The translations under genes and the position numbers were made by a program. A DNA stretch of 60,000 bases, taken from the NCBI RefSeq assembly GCF_964204645.1, contig NC_134032.1, forward strand, positions 13,264,275 to 13,324,274, given 5' to 3'. Below, piece by piece: positions 27,511-40,098 of this stretch. This DNA comes from Tubulanus polymorphus (lineage: Eukaryota > Nemertea > Palaeonemertea > Tubulaniformes > Tubulanidae). The first letter of the stretch is position 1. Every line of letters begins with the position of its first letter. Below the pieces are notes generated by a model, which was not told the DNA's origin, searched no databases, and saw only the letters and a program-made list of their open reading frames with translations.

Positions 27511-27754
27511 TTCATAATTTCAAAACATTCATGTAAATTAATCGAATATTATAGTATACAATATGTAGCCCTATTTTGAGTCGTTGCACATCCAGTCGCT
27601 CGCAGCTTGGCTCTATGAATACAGATGAAGCCTTTGTGGGTGAAAATGTGCGACACAGTTTTAGAGGTCGAACAGTCGTGCAGGATACGACATATTTTTG
27701 CCAACCAGTGCTGGAGACTTGCCATGAAAAAAAAACAACAAAAGAAGATAATCA

Positions 27755-27890
27755 GGGCGGTTCCTCAGTTGAGACTTAACTCTATAAATGGTCTTGAATT
27801 TTAAGACTTGTCTTAAGTTGTTAGATTGGTTAAAGAACTAAGATGGTCTTAAATTGGTCTTAAGTCTAAGCCATGACTATTGAACTGGGG
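27755..27890. mobile_element. MITE-like palindrome, GTCTTAAG family (copy 3)
   Basis: It shares TTAAGTTGTTAGATTGG and TCTAAGCCATGACTATTGAA with the other two copies. The right end is GAACTGGGG; the left end is degraded. Confidence 0.6.
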
Positions 27891-29859
27891 ATTTATGAAT
27901 CTAGAGGGTCTGTCATCAGTTATTGTGTTTTGCCAACCGTGCAACATGGCGTAGTCGCATATGGCCGCATGACCCTCTTTAACATTCGGGAATTGATTAT
28001 CGTCGCATAATGTTATATTCTAGTTTGACGATACTCAATTATTGAATAACAGATGCTGGTAATTGATAGTGGATTGATACCATTAAAAATCAAGATACCG
28101 TTTTTTATGACAGTAACTGGCACGGGGGCGAGCTTCGCATTTGTTAAATACACGTCACTGTTTTGGTTACGAAGCTGGCATTTTCCGATGCGATGCGATG
28201 TCGACAGTAACGATGTTCGCCCTCCCAATATTTAAATTGTGTCGATTCATTTTTTTCTGAACATTTGTTAAAAAATTGCTTAAAGTGTTCTCTTTTTTTT
28301 CTTTTAATTTCATAATTTTGCCGCAATCTCGAATCTTCGTTGTTGAATGTTCGTTTGGATCGCTATACGTTCAAATCACTATTCGTCTCAACAGGTAAGT
28401 TATGAATTCACCGATTATAGGTGTATTTCTCAATTTATTTCAGATTTTCTCCCCGTTATCATTTCTTCGGAAACTCTTTGTCTTTTAGTCAATCAATCGT
28501 TGTTGACCGTTATGAACAGGTTTTTACTTATCCCGGTGACAGTTCGAGCATTTAAATTTGAGAAATAATCAAAATGCTTTAATCCGTAACAACTAGGGTT
28601 TGTCTATGATTAAGTTCCACCAGTAATCAATTAAAAATTAAATAGTTTTGTCCATAATTTTCACTCTATACAACTAAATGTGAGACTTGCAACTTTGGAA
28701 AACCTATTCCACAGGCCAGTCAGCAGGCTATACATGTAAATATGGCTTATATTTCAGTTCTAGACCGGTCCTAGTTCTGTTGCCAATCTAAACAACTGAA
28801 AACCGGTATGAAATTTAAGAGCACTTTTCGACGGCCGTGGCCACGCAACTGGGGTCGTTGGGCGATATTTCACTTATGAAAAATCTGTTTAAACTTTTTT
28901 CTTGACAAAGAAAGTTTTTGCGAGCGCGGTGAATTATTCGCCCGACAGGATATTATTTCAAGTTGCCGGGCTGCAAAAAAACCCAATTTAGAACAACGAA
29001 CGCGGAAAATTCAATGTAAATTGATTCCGATGTCGACTCGAATTGTGTAATTCGATCCGCCGGAGGGCTACATAAATTACGAAATATCTATCAACTCGGG
29101 GGTCTGGGGATTCGGAACAGCCGCCGAGAAACTCGGAACACGTCGGGCTGTAATTCGATATAACCATAACGATATGAAACGTTACATTTCGCATGATTTC
29201 ATTATAACCCGTCTCGGAAAACTGTTCGGAAATGAAATTGCCGTCAAAACATGATAATCGTCGATGATAATTTTCATTGCGAGGGTTGTAATAACTGAAA
29301 TGATCGTTGAATTAATTCGTCTCGATGGCTCCGAGTCCGCCGCGCCACTCGCCGCATCACTCGTCGTGCCACTCGGTGACGAATTACGTACGAGAAAATT
29401 AGCGTTTTGCTTAACTCGCTCAATTGACTGCGCGCACCGGACGCGATTTTGCGTTAATTTCCCCGACGGCGCGGAGGCCTCTCGTCCCCCATTTTCGACG
29501 GAGCGTGGGCCTATCGCGTGCATTAGAACAGTTCAAGATTTGATTTCGTAACCGAGTAATCGAAGTTGAGTGAATGAACTGAACAAAAAAACTACGCAAC
29601 TAAAACTGCAAGTCGACTTAAACTCATAGTGATGCTATAATGGCTCCCGGAGCCACATTTCAGCCTTACTATATTGTTGAAGTCATTTTATCATAGAAAT
29701 TTTTATCGTTAAACCATCCATGGTTAAAATCGCAAAAGAGTGATTCATATATAGTTCCGCTAGCAACGGACAGAATTCCACAATCTTCACAACAACTGCT
29801 GTGCAGGGTTGATGGATCCAGGTGCTTATTTGTGATGATCTTTGATTTCCAAAATGCCT

Positions 29860-30490
29860 CATCCGGATGTGGCCAAGTCATCAGTGGAATCCCCCAAGGG
29901 TCTATCCTAGGTCCGGTACTATTCCCGGTGTTCATCGTAGATCGGCCAAATCTCCTTCGAGGATGGCGCTAGAACTCAATTTTGACGAGTGTCACGTCCT
30001 TCCCTGAAACAAATCGATGGCAAAGGAAAATGTAATTTCAAATTATACAATTAACTGAGGAAATCGACCCTATGGAGTGGGAGACCTAGGTATCTGTATT
30101 GATGAAACACTTGACTTAAAAATCATCACTAGTTCACGTCTGGAATTCCCATCACCAACAGAACATCGATGCGCTAGAGGTTGTACGGCGTATTGGAGCC
30201 ACCAAACAAAGGCTACAATTCCACAACTCGCAGTGGTTAGTGCCGAGAAAGAGATGGTTTACAATCAACTTTATGGACACGTTCGCCTAGAGAACCCTCT
30301 TACTTTAGTCGCAATAACCGACAGAGAACCAGACGGCTCAACATGAAGCTGTCTAAAGGAGCGCTGTCGCGCCAAGCTTCGTAGACACTTCTTCTCAGCG
30401 GTCGACAACTGGGTTGTGAACGCGCCGATCACCAATGCATTCGAGAATAGGCCGGATGAAAACTGGGCTAATCGACAGTCCCTGTATGCG
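29860..30490 (+). mobile_element. Reverse transcriptase remnant of a CR1/Rex-like LINE
   Basis: The + strand encodes SGIPQGSILGPVLFPVFIVD (29881 onward), the conserved reverse transcriptase block. DLGICIDETLDLK (near 30080) follows, then pieces of the thumb/C-terminal region such as RRAKLRRHFFS and VDNWVVNAPITNAFENR (to about 30470). Stops and frame changes separate these blocks and the DD-containing catalytic block is not seen, so this is an internally deleted, inactive fragment. The family assignment is from motif memory. Confidence 0.75.
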
Positions 30491-30494
30491 CTGT

Positions 30495-33250
30495 AAACCT
30501 CATTAGGACAGTGAACCTTCGCGCTGTATGGCGCACGCTCAAGCTGAGAACACAGAGTAATGAAAGGGCTAACCATGTCTCCTCACCAATCAACACTGCT
30601 GTCCACATTTTTATCTGTAACTTTTTTAAGGTTGTTTCACTCTTTTTCGGAGTACACATACCCCGAATTGGTGTCAATATGACCAGTAGAATTTGGTGCA
30701 GTCTGAGTGACGCATTGTTTTATATACGTTTTTTTAAGGATTGTTACATCTTATCATATTCCATAAAAAAACCCCGTACATATATTCGATCCCGGATAGC
30801 CTAGCGTGTGAAGTGTGGTTTACAGTAATTTCAGGTGTGGGTGAGGCCACATTTATTACCTATCACTTCACTCGCTTTCCTCCTTCTTTACCTCCCCTCT
30901 CTTGTACCTCCCCTTTCTGTCACCTTATCTTTTTTTTCGATAATCAACCCCCTACCTCCCCCTCTCTCCCTCCGCTTTCTCGCGTGGCTGGTATCATCTG
31001 TTTTCTGGTAATTTTTATGAGATTTAGATTGATATTTAATGCCTGAAACATCGATGCATTATCAGACGCAGCCATTCACACGACGTGAAGGCTCTTCTGT
31101 AATAAACGTTGGTCTGATCAGAGCAAAAAACATCGTATCTCGTATCGTATCGTAGTCCGCGTGTAAGTGAGGAAAATTGCACGTGAAAACAGTTTTTCGG
31201 GGAATTCGCTAACAGGCACGCGCGTGTGCAGTGAATTTCGACTCATAAATACTTCATATCATAAATTGTCGAGGTGTAATCGTAACCTGTGACAAATTGA
31301 AAGATCAATTTTCAGTCGATTCCAGTAACTGGGTGTCTCGGGTCAAATTAAACTCGCGCGTCAACTGTTTAATGTCCGATGTTGATGATTTCAAAATGAG
31401 ACGAAAGGAGATGAAAAAAGTCCCGCGTCCTTAGATTTCTATAAATCGACGATCCCAAGAGATCTTTACTTATCAAAAGGAATAACAGCAGTTTTTGGAT
31501 TCAACCCCCCCCCCCCAAAAAAAAAAATAGACAAGTAATTTTGGTAGATACCCATAGAATGCACCCAACTCCCTATTAACTCCCTTTAACGTAAGCGTAA
31601 ATCTTAATTTTGAAAAATAAATATACGTGGCGGGGCTATCGATTTTTCTCTCGTTGTCGAATAGCAGCCATCTTGAATACGAGTAGTGTAGGCTTTGTAT
31701 GCGGAAATTCGAGTGCCATCGAAATGTCTCTTCAACGTATTAAACTTTGAATTGACGGCGGCGCCGTCGTTTCTTCGAATCGAATCGATCTGGTATTAAA
31801 GCGCTGGGTGAAGTGATTGCCGTTAGTCGTTTATGAATATGAGGAATGCATGAAATGAACGCGCGTTACATCTCCCTGTACTTCGGGGTGTTAAAAAGAC
31901 TTTTCCGTTGATGTGGGTTTAGTTTGACGTTTTCACCATCCCTCATCCCACTGAGTTCAACTACCGGTATTCAGTTGGTTCCGGGCTTCTTTCCGGAGGC
32001 AGAGAGGCCAGAGAGGCCGTTACCGTGGACCTCAAAAACTCAACAAACACCGTTGACTCTGGACGCGGTTCTATGGTTGTAAGACTTCAGTTTGAACCTA
32101 GTCCTCAATGGTATGGGTTTAACTAATAAATTTCATCCTAAACTCTATTCCATATTTAAATGGCTTCAATTTGAACCCAGTTCCACGGTTGTGTGGGTTT
32201 GATTTTGCTCTGAACTCAGTTCCGCGTTCAATTTGACTCTGAACTCAGTTGCACGGGTGTGTGTGGGTTGAATTCGACTGTGTCGCCAGTCTCCCCCCCC
32301 CACCAGTAATTTGTCTGGGTTCAATATCTTACCCGAGATCCACAGTCTCCCACTCCCCAGTCAACTTAAGAGATATTTTTCTCACTGCCTAGCGGTTTTA
32401 AATAGATCACAGTTGATTTCTGAAAAGCCGTCTAATCGCAACCGACATGGATTCCCAGCGCGTCTGATGTGTAGACTGTCCACTTTGTTACCAACAAGAA
32501 AAACAGATGAACATCTACACTCCCTGTGTTTTTAGACCAGTTGTCTCGTGGTTGGTTACGTACGTTGTATAGGTATTGACAAGTCACGTTCGCGGCCGTT
32601 AGTTCAGGCTTTACTCGTCACGCGTTCACCAGTCGTAACATCTGAATCGATTGGGTTTTTTGTTGTGACGATCGAGATGTGACGAGAATTGCTGCAAGGT
32701 GGACTGACCTATATTTATATATATACAGATGGTTGATCTCGCTGGCGGACGCGTGGGTGGATGGTGGATGGGTGGATACTCGACCGAGTGGTGGATAGTG
32801 TGGATATGTGCACGTTAGACAGCCACTGATAAAAGCATTCTGTCCACGCTATGATACGATAATATATAAAATCCCACAGCGATGAAAAATGAATTCCGAA
32901 ATGTTTCGTTCAGTTTAATATTTTATTCGACGTTTCCACCGTTATTATGACTGTTATTATACGACTGGTAATGCCGGTATAAAAATGCGTGTAAACGTGA
33001 GTGGAATGATGATGCTTAGAATGAAGGCGTGGATAATATGGGAGAAGGGTGGAAGATAAGTAGATATACGTACCGTGTAAACAAGTGGGTAGAGGGTGAT
33101 GATACATGGATGGAAAGGTGGGTGGATAGCTGGCTAAGATGGGTGGATACGCATGTGGATAGACAGACAATGCGATATATTGAAAAAAGATCCGTACGAA
33201 ATCTTGTAAATCTCTTTATCATTTCGTGTAACTTTGAAATGGAAAAATAA
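30495..33250. other. No gene recognised outside the 32040-32330 minisatellite
   Basis: Contains a C/A homopolymer run near 31506-31527 and GGATGG-rich text near 32755-33150. Confidence 0.5.
32040..32330 (+). repeat. Diverged 39-bp repeat cluster
   Basis: Units such as GAACCCAGTTCCACGGTTGT and CTGAACTCAGTTCCGCG, same orientation, strongly diverged at the left edge. Confidence 0.65.
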
Positions 33251-33440
33251 TCATTCATTCATTCGTTCGTTCGTTCGTTCGTTCGTTCGTTCGTTCGTTC
33301 GTTCGTTCGTTCGTTCGTTCGTTCGTTCGTTCGTTCGTTCGTTCGTTCGTTCGTTCGTTCGTTCGTTCGTTCGTTCGTTCGTTCGTTCGTTCGTTCGTTC
33401 GTTCGTTCGTTCGTTCGTTCATTCATTCATTCATTCGTTT
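33251..33440. repeat. CGTT tetranucleotide microsatellite
   Basis: About 40 units of CGTT flanked on both sides by CATT units, as if the array grew from inside a CATT repeat by an A-to-G variant. Confidence 0.95.
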
Positions 33441-33857
33441 ACTCATGTTTGGACGGAATGAAAGGATGGAGTTTGCGGTGTGGATATAGCCGTAGTGGAA
33501 ACGAGTGGGTGGACTTATGGATGTAAATGGATAGATGTGGATCAGCGTAGATAGATACTCAGGAGCGAGTGAAACTGGTTCGGCCACCCGTGATGACTAA
33601 ACCAGCGTCCAACAACATAACGCGACATGTCCTAAGGAGGAACCCACCACAGGGACGCGCAAGCCAGGAACCAGGCGCAGCGGATCGTCCGAAAAAAGGA
33701 CATCGAATCTCAACTGGAGCAAGTAAAGAGAGATTTTATACTAAGGAAGTGGAAGGACTGTAGACGATCTGCTCGGCCCGGGCGGAGTCAAAAGGTTTAA
33801 GTGATTGATAGACTTGTAGAAAACCGTAAGAACCTTAGTGGCTGATGTTTTTTTTTT

Positions 33858-33955
33858 TTTAATCTCAAAATAGGGATTGACCCTGTTATTTATTTGATTG
33901 GTAGATTTCGTTTGATTTTCTGTTTTGGTGCCCCTTACAAACCCACTGATGTTAC
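33858..33955 (+). repeat. TCCCTTACAAA family, short copy
   Basis: It contains AATAGGGATTGACCCTGTTA, GATTGGTAGATTTCGTTTG and TGCCCCTTACAAACCC, just after a T12 run. Confidence 0.6.
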
Positions 33956-34254
33956 CACAGCGAGCTGAGCGTACGAGTCGCGCGTATAGTAGTAACACTA
34001 GACGACGCACGCTCGAGGACTGCGTGAAATAAATGGTTGAGTATTTTCTGAAACGACGCATCGTCCACGCGTGATGCCGGTTGTTTATCGTAAGTTTTAA
34101 CGCCGGGGCGACTGTTAATGATAATTCGCAGATCACTAGCTCAGTTTTCCCTCTCGAGGAATAAATTTATGATCCGATAAAACGTCTGCTGCAATTACAC
34201 GGGAACAGTCAGCGAGTGAGTGAGTGAGTTAATCATAATTAACGTAAAACACTA

Positions 34255-34675
34255 CGAGAAAGACAGAGGGACGAAAGACAGGGGGAGGGAGAGATAGAGG
34301 GAGGGAGAGACAGGGGAGGGAGAGACAGGGGAGGAAGAGACAGGGGAGGGAGATATAGAGGGAGGAAGAGACAGGGGGAGGGGGAGACAGAGGGAGGGAG
34401 AGACAGGGGAGGGAGAGACAGAGGGAGGGAGAAATAGAAAATGGCGAGAAAGACAGAGTGACTAAGAAAGATAGAGAAGGCGAGGAAGATAGGAAAGATG
34501 GGGAGAGAGTGGGAAATAGAGAGAGGGTGAGAGTGGGAGAGGGGAGAACGGGAGGGACGAAGAGATATAGAGTGACAAGAAAGACAGAGGGAGATGAGAG
34601 AATGGGATATGGGGAAAGAGAGTGACAGAGGGGGGAGTGGGGGATGGGGAGAGATCGAGACAGGGAGGGGAGAGA
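34255..34675. repeat. Degenerate purine-rich tract (GGGAGAGACAG units)
   Basis: About 420 bases of almost pure purine on the + strand, with loose repeats of GGGAGGGAGAGACAGGGG. No unit is exact over long stretches. Confidence 0.85.
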
Positions 34676-34679
34676 TGTA

Positions 34680-37230
34680 GCTCGATAACTTCTGGACATA
34701 TTTTCGCTAGTAACTGGTTACGAAGTAAAGTTTTGTAAGACCTTATATTTCTTCCTATAGACGCCAACAGTCCATCTCTGCGAGATATTACTTGAAATAT
34801 TCCCCAGTCCATTCCCGATACCACCACATCCATTGACATCGAATGCGTGCTATCTGATGGAAGGAAAATGGTGACGGCCAATATTGCCGTCCAGTTATGA
34901 CGCATGTTGATGCTTGTACTTGTATCATACGTCCGTGCGTAACTGATATTGAACTCAATCAAAGCTCGTATCATCTCGTCGACCTTTTCGCCTAAATAGT
35001 TATGATGATTTTGTTTATCGGAATGGCTACCCCGCCTTGGCCGTGTCGCGGTCAATCAGTGAAGAAATTCTACATCTTCACACCAAACAACAAAATATTA
35101 CATATAATTCGAACCACCGGCCATTACTGCCACGGCCGCTATGCTATTCTAATTCCTAGAATCAGCTGCTGATTGAACGAACACTCATTTTCTGTATAAA
35201 CACTGGTCATTCCGTCGGTACGGACGAGTCGGCGATTGTTCAGCGGTAATAGGTGCTTTTATCATAGCGCGCCGACTGAAGTTCGCGGCCTCGCTCGATC
35301 GCGCCGTCTCGAGTCTCGCGGGAGTCCCTCCGAGTGTCGTAAATTGACTGACAATACGACGGGATTAGCGGCAATTCGTGCCCGCGTCCCCCTCCCAATC
35401 AGGCAGGCAAATGCGTCAACGCGACGCCATCGGAAATCTCCGAGAAATTAGGAAGATCTCATTTCAACTGCGCGTCGGGCGCCATACGGTTACCAATCAA
35501 AAGTCATATGTTCCAAAAACAATTTAATCTAATGTGAATTCTTCCTGAACGATTTATTTCAACCCTATCGTAATAGCCATCTTCTCAAACACAGTATTCC
35601 CGAAGATGACTACATGTATTAGGATTGAGTCGTTGCGCAAGGATCGTTTCTTTCTATTATCGTTTAAGCACAGCTAGTTTCTTCAAGATTAACCTTTCGC
35701 ACTATTTTTTTTCTTGGTGTGTATTCGTGGTGTGTATGATTTTACTTAAACTTGCCTATAGTCCTTTAACCCGGGCGTTGGTCGGCCTTGCGACGCGACG
35801 CAATTATCAGCGACGGCGTGCGACTAGTTTTTGCCCGTTGCAAGAGCGCGTAGGACGAAGCGACGCGATCCGCGATTCTGGTTGTCGTCACGTGGTTACT
35901 AAAAATGGCACCAAACCTCGCGAAGATAGAAGGTTTCTTATTCCTGGCGGTTGCAAGGAAAAAGTGGGTTTCTAAAGCCGGGCGCACACTACGCGATTTG
36001 CCAGCGATTTTGTCGCTTGCGATGAAAATCGCCGAGAAATCGCCTAGTGTGCGCCCGGCTTAACACTGGTCCAAAAACTCGCTTGTTGCTTTCTCCTGCA
36101 TTTCTTATCCCACCGACCAGTTCTATTGAAACTGACCTATACACTCGCCTCTAGATCTTAATCAGCGATCTCATTTGCGCTGGGCGGTCGACGCCTCGTT
36201 ACTTCGGCGCGACTTGATCTCTTCTTGTTTTGACATTCAAAGCAATCAGCTTCCATCGTTAATGCATTACCCGCGAGACGACCGCGAAATCGGTTCCAAA
36301 TTTCGGCCGGGATGGTCTCACCGAGTTTCAAATTAACCGGTTAATACGACGTATAGATAGATTTACCAATCACCGGAACGCGGTCGGTCGGCTCCACGCG
36401 GCCATGAAATATTCACCGCTATATATACGTAGAGAGAGTTTCGCTCTTTCGCCGCGTTTAAACGAATCTACGTGTATTGTGAACTGGTCTATTAGCGATG
36501 ATTACAAACCGGCAAGGATCGGTGTTGAATAATTGATGATACGGCCGATAGAATGGAGGAACAGTTAAGCGAGGTGTCACACGATCAGTTCCCGAACGTG
36601 CGGCGGGTTTGTTTGAAAACGTCAACGCAGCGCCGTTAATCTGTTCTCGGTGGTGTGACAAATTACACGGTGAATTTGACAAATGCGGCTTTCCACGCGA
36701 GCTCGCGTTAATTGCTCATTTGTCTCGGTTTTGTATTTTATTATTTCGATGTCGTTCGTATTAATCGCAGGCGATTATCAAGACAGTGTTGATTGGATTT
36801 TTCGCCAGCAGGTGTCACTGAGGCGTTTACGCTTTTTTTTTATATAACTTATGATGATTCATTCTTCACTTAAAGATAACAATGAAATGAACAATATAGA
36901 TGCCGAATTAACTTCAATAAGTGAGGGTGCAGTCATAGAGCCCTGTTTTTCAAGTTAAGATAGTTAAAGGCTAAAAATGGATACCTTGTTTCTCATTTTT
37001 TGCTGAGCTTAAAAGTTTACCTTTAAATTACTTTTTTTAAATCATGATCCGCCTAACAATAACAGACCCGGCAACTTAGGATATGAACTGATTACAAATT
37101 TTATTGCAGTATACAAAATGACGATTAGGAGAAACAAGCTATAATGTTCTCGCCTTATTAAAGAGTTAAGAGATTTTTTGCTAACTAGCGGTCTACACTT
37201 CTATGGTCGATCCGATAACTGAATATCCAA
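34680..37230. other. No gene recognised outside the 85-bp MITE
   Basis: The minus strand is open for about 125 non-repetitive codons between 34681 and 35055 before entering the purine tract; see findings. Otherwise nothing is supported. Confidence 0.45.
35976..36060. mobile_element. 85-bp Harbinger-like MITE with TAA target duplication
   Basis: The ends are exact inverted repeats: AGCCGGGCGCACACTA on the left and TAGTGTGCGCCCGGCT on the right. TAA lies at 35973-35975 and again at 36061-36063. The element could fold into one hairpin and encodes nothing. The exact terminal repeats suggest a recent insertion. Confidence 0.8.
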
Positions 37231-37231
37231 C

Positions 37232-37335
37232 CTTCAAAGTTCTACCATCAGTCTCTCCAACGTAAACCTTTTCACATCGGCCACAAGGATTTTTATACAA
37301 ACCGCATTCGAAATAGGTTCTTGGGATTCTTTGTT
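37232..37335 (-). mobile_element. Penelope-like element scrap (GIY-YIG endonuclease)
   Basis: The minus strand reads RTYFECGLYKNPCGRC, then EKVYVGETDGRTLK. The GLYKNPCG..C..VYVGET arrangement matches the N-terminal part of the GIY-YIG endonuclease domain carried by Penelope-like retroelements. Only about 35 residues are recognisable. The surrounding DNA (roughly 37080-37560) may belong to the same insertion, but I cannot define its ends. Confidence 0.6.
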
Positions 37336-37884
37336 TCTACATAAGGCATTACTCAGTTCATTATTTCTTTCACTTTATTAACTGCTAAGTTCGTCAGCGC
37401 ATTCTCAAAATTAGTATTTCGTGACAATGATAAATGGTCGGATTAAGCAGAAAATAGTCGATGTATTTTCTTTGTTAGTTCAATACGGGGTCGAATCATG
37501 GAGCTATATCACATTTGATTAAAGAACATTTTCGATTTCAAAAATCGCTTCTTAATAGTCTTCATTGTGATCGTGAATACCGAGTATTAAAATCATCTAT
37601 CCTGTTATTATTTATTAGACGATGCCCGCGTTATTGTATCGTATCGATTTCGTATTGTATCGTATAATCTAATAACCAATCGTCTGAAGAAAGAAGATTA
37701 AAATCGATGGGTATATTAAACCGGTAGGGGATATAGTAACAATGAAACTAATAACGCGATAACGTTTATGATAACGATGATTTGATTGAAACGTAGAAAG
37801 CGCATATTGTGTTTGCGTGTGATGGATGATATTTTTCTAAATGAAGTATGCGCGAACTACTGAAGAACTGATGCATCATCGAAC

Positions 37885-38075
37885 AGTTATTGGACTGTCG
37901 GATAGTGGGTTCGAACCCCATATTCATCCCCGGGCAAGACACTTATCCTCATTGCCTCTCTTCACCCAAGAGTAGATGGGTATACCTGGTCTGAGGCTTT
38001 TAGAATTCGGGTCGGGTATTCCTTCTCCACAAAGAGAGATGGCGCCGGTACGTGATAAGAGCATGGACGTATAAG
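37885..38075 (+). mobile_element. Second copy of the tRNA-derived SINE, uninterrupted
   Basis: This copy shows the B-box-like GTGGGTTCGAACCCC (37905-37920), then GGGCAAGACACTTATCCTCA and GGTATACCTGGTCTGA, matching the halves of the interrupted copy at 16689-17225. The A-box half is degraded. The central segment recalls conserved central domains shared by SINEs of distant animals; I cannot name the superfamily with confidence. Confidence 0.6.
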
Positions 38076-38664
38076 CTCTAGTTTATATACGTCCGCGATT
38101 AGAGTTACTTAGGCTGGGGGTAATAATGCTAACTAAACCAGCACATGGGATCCATCATACGTAATCAACTAAATGACGTATCAACCTCGAAATAGCTCGC
38201 TTTGCAGCGGCGAGCCATGGTGTGCACATGGTACATCCCCCTCCTAAATTCCTCGCTATTTTGTGATTGGTTTTCCATAAGTAATGAAGTGAAATTTGGG
38301 GAAAACCGCTATTCAATTTGCGAGTAGACTCTGATCGTGCCTAGAGCGCGTACCCGCGCGTCTAATTTTGAAAAATTTTCTGGGGAGCACGCCCAGACCC
38401 GCCCTTCCAGTGCACTCCCTCCCTGAAATCCTGGATCCGCTGCAGCAGAAAGATTTCTTTCGGGAATAATGCGATGGCCACAGCCACTGTATACATTTCA
38501 TTTATTTACCCGTGATTTTTTTCATGATGGGAATTTTCCGCGTTGGTCTAAAATCGAAATTATGGGGAAAATAGTTCACGAACCGGGAAACGGAAAAACG
38601 GGAGTGACTCGTAGTTTTATATAGGAAAACCACATTTTTTCACTTTGAAAATTCCGCTCGAAAC

Positions 38665-38915
38665 TGGACCCAGTTCCACGGTTGGAATTTCTTTTTTGCT
38701 TGCAGTTCCACAGTTGCGTTATTTTGACTTCGATCCGTTTCCACAGTAGGTTTAATTCGACTCTGGAACAAGTTCCACAGTTGTGTGGGTTTAATTTTGA
38801 CAGCACCCGGTTCCACAGTTGCTTCTGAACCCAGTTCCACATTTGCTTCTGAACCCGGTTCCACAGTTGCTTCTGAACCCGGTTCCACAGTTATCTGGTC
38901 TGTAACCAGTTCTGT
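38665..38915 (+). repeat. Diverged 39-bp repeat cluster with a shortened variant
   Basis: Units begin CTGGACCCAGTTCCACGGTT. From about 38810 a shortened unit of 24-28 bases (CTTCTGAACCCAGTTCCACA) repeats four times. Same orientation as the main array. Confidence 0.7.
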
Positions 38916-39037
38916 TTGTTAATGAATGCATCCAGCCCGGGGCTGTAGCATTCGACGAGGATGTAATTATCATCGGGTTTGGGTTTTGTTTTCGCGTCGG
39001 TTTTTTGTTTTGTGTTTGTTTTTTTTTTTCTGTCCAG

Positions 39038-39213
39038 TCTCATTTGAAGCACTAGACCGCAGCATAATACCGGGGAAATACGCGAACACTATATACGTAT
39101 ACGACGATATGAATTATGCATCGTTGTACAAACACTTAATTGGTCCATGGTGCTATTTAATAGCAAAGGGACCAGAAAAACAGAGCGTCGACAGCTCTAT
39201 GCGAAACCGATAA
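39038..39213 (+). CDS. Possible terminal coding exon of an unidentified gene
   Basis: A long pyrimidine tract ending CTGTCCAG (AG at 39036-39037) is followed by an open frame of about 58 codons ending in TAA at 39211-39213. The peptide contains FEALDRSIIPGKYANT, IYVYDDMNYASLYKHL and GPWCYLIAKGPEK, which read like folded protein rather than repeat. I could not name the family; a glycosyltransferase tail crossed my mind but the match is too weak to claim. The exon needs a preceding exon that ends one base into a codon. The exon at 2318-2514 ends two bases in, so the two do not join directly. Confidence 0.3.
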
Positions 39214-40073
39214 AGGCCAGATATTATCATCGTTCATATTATCACTGAACGCTGAAAATTTGCAGCTGTTAATGCGAATAGCCGTGTGCGTGAAGTTACG
39301 CGTGTCACCAGCACTGTTTTACCATATAGGAAACTAAATATATATATATTTACATGTATGTGTTTATATATACGTACATTTAAAACGACGAAGTGCTTGT
39401 CATTTTCGAACGGAGATTTATGGATGAGATTTGATTCGTTTGTTTGTACATTAGCTACTGATGCCGTTGGATGTTTTTAACTCGTTCGACTATGGTGATA
39501 GTAATATAGTTGACGTGTAGATCGATCTCGGCGGGTTGAATTGGAAAGCGCGGCTACACGATTCCGGCGACGATTCCAGTCGCTCTCACGAGGAGAATTC
39601 CGCGTCGAAATGGTAAAGTTCGGGTGTAATTTGGTGGCGCTTTGACGCGTCTCAGTTTCGCTGACCAGGTTTGAGGTTATTGTGGTCGAATTATGAGTAT
39701 TTGTTCGATTTGATTCGAAACCCAGTAATGGGAGCAAAATTATAGTTCATTTTCTACAGTTATGGTGACGAGCCTGCTATTTCTTTTTAAGTAGATAGGA
39801 AATTGAGCTATTGGCGTGAGTAATCATTCAGCTACCTTTTATTATCAAACTCCTATCTCAGATTATTTCCCCGTAATCGCGGAATCGGGTACCCGAGTTT
39901 TTTGTTTGCCGGGAAGTTTCGGTTCTAAAGTCGATTGAATTTCTCCATGGAGTAAAATCGATTCGGGACTGAATCGTTTTTTTTTTTTTTAGTAGAGTGA
40001 TTATACAACGGTCTACTGCACACATTGTATTCCTTATATTTGTATCAAATTTCGAAAACTCGCTACCGTAGAA

Positions 40074-40098
40074 TACGAATACGAATACGAATACGAAT
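40074..40098. repeat. Short GAATAC repeat
   Basis: Four tandem GAATAC units. Confidence 0.8.

Larger units (their letters stand above)
25930..29855. other. No gene recognised outside the listed repeats
   Basis: Holds two MITE copies and a decayed 92-bp repeat. Open frames lack splice sites or family features. Confidence 0.5.
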
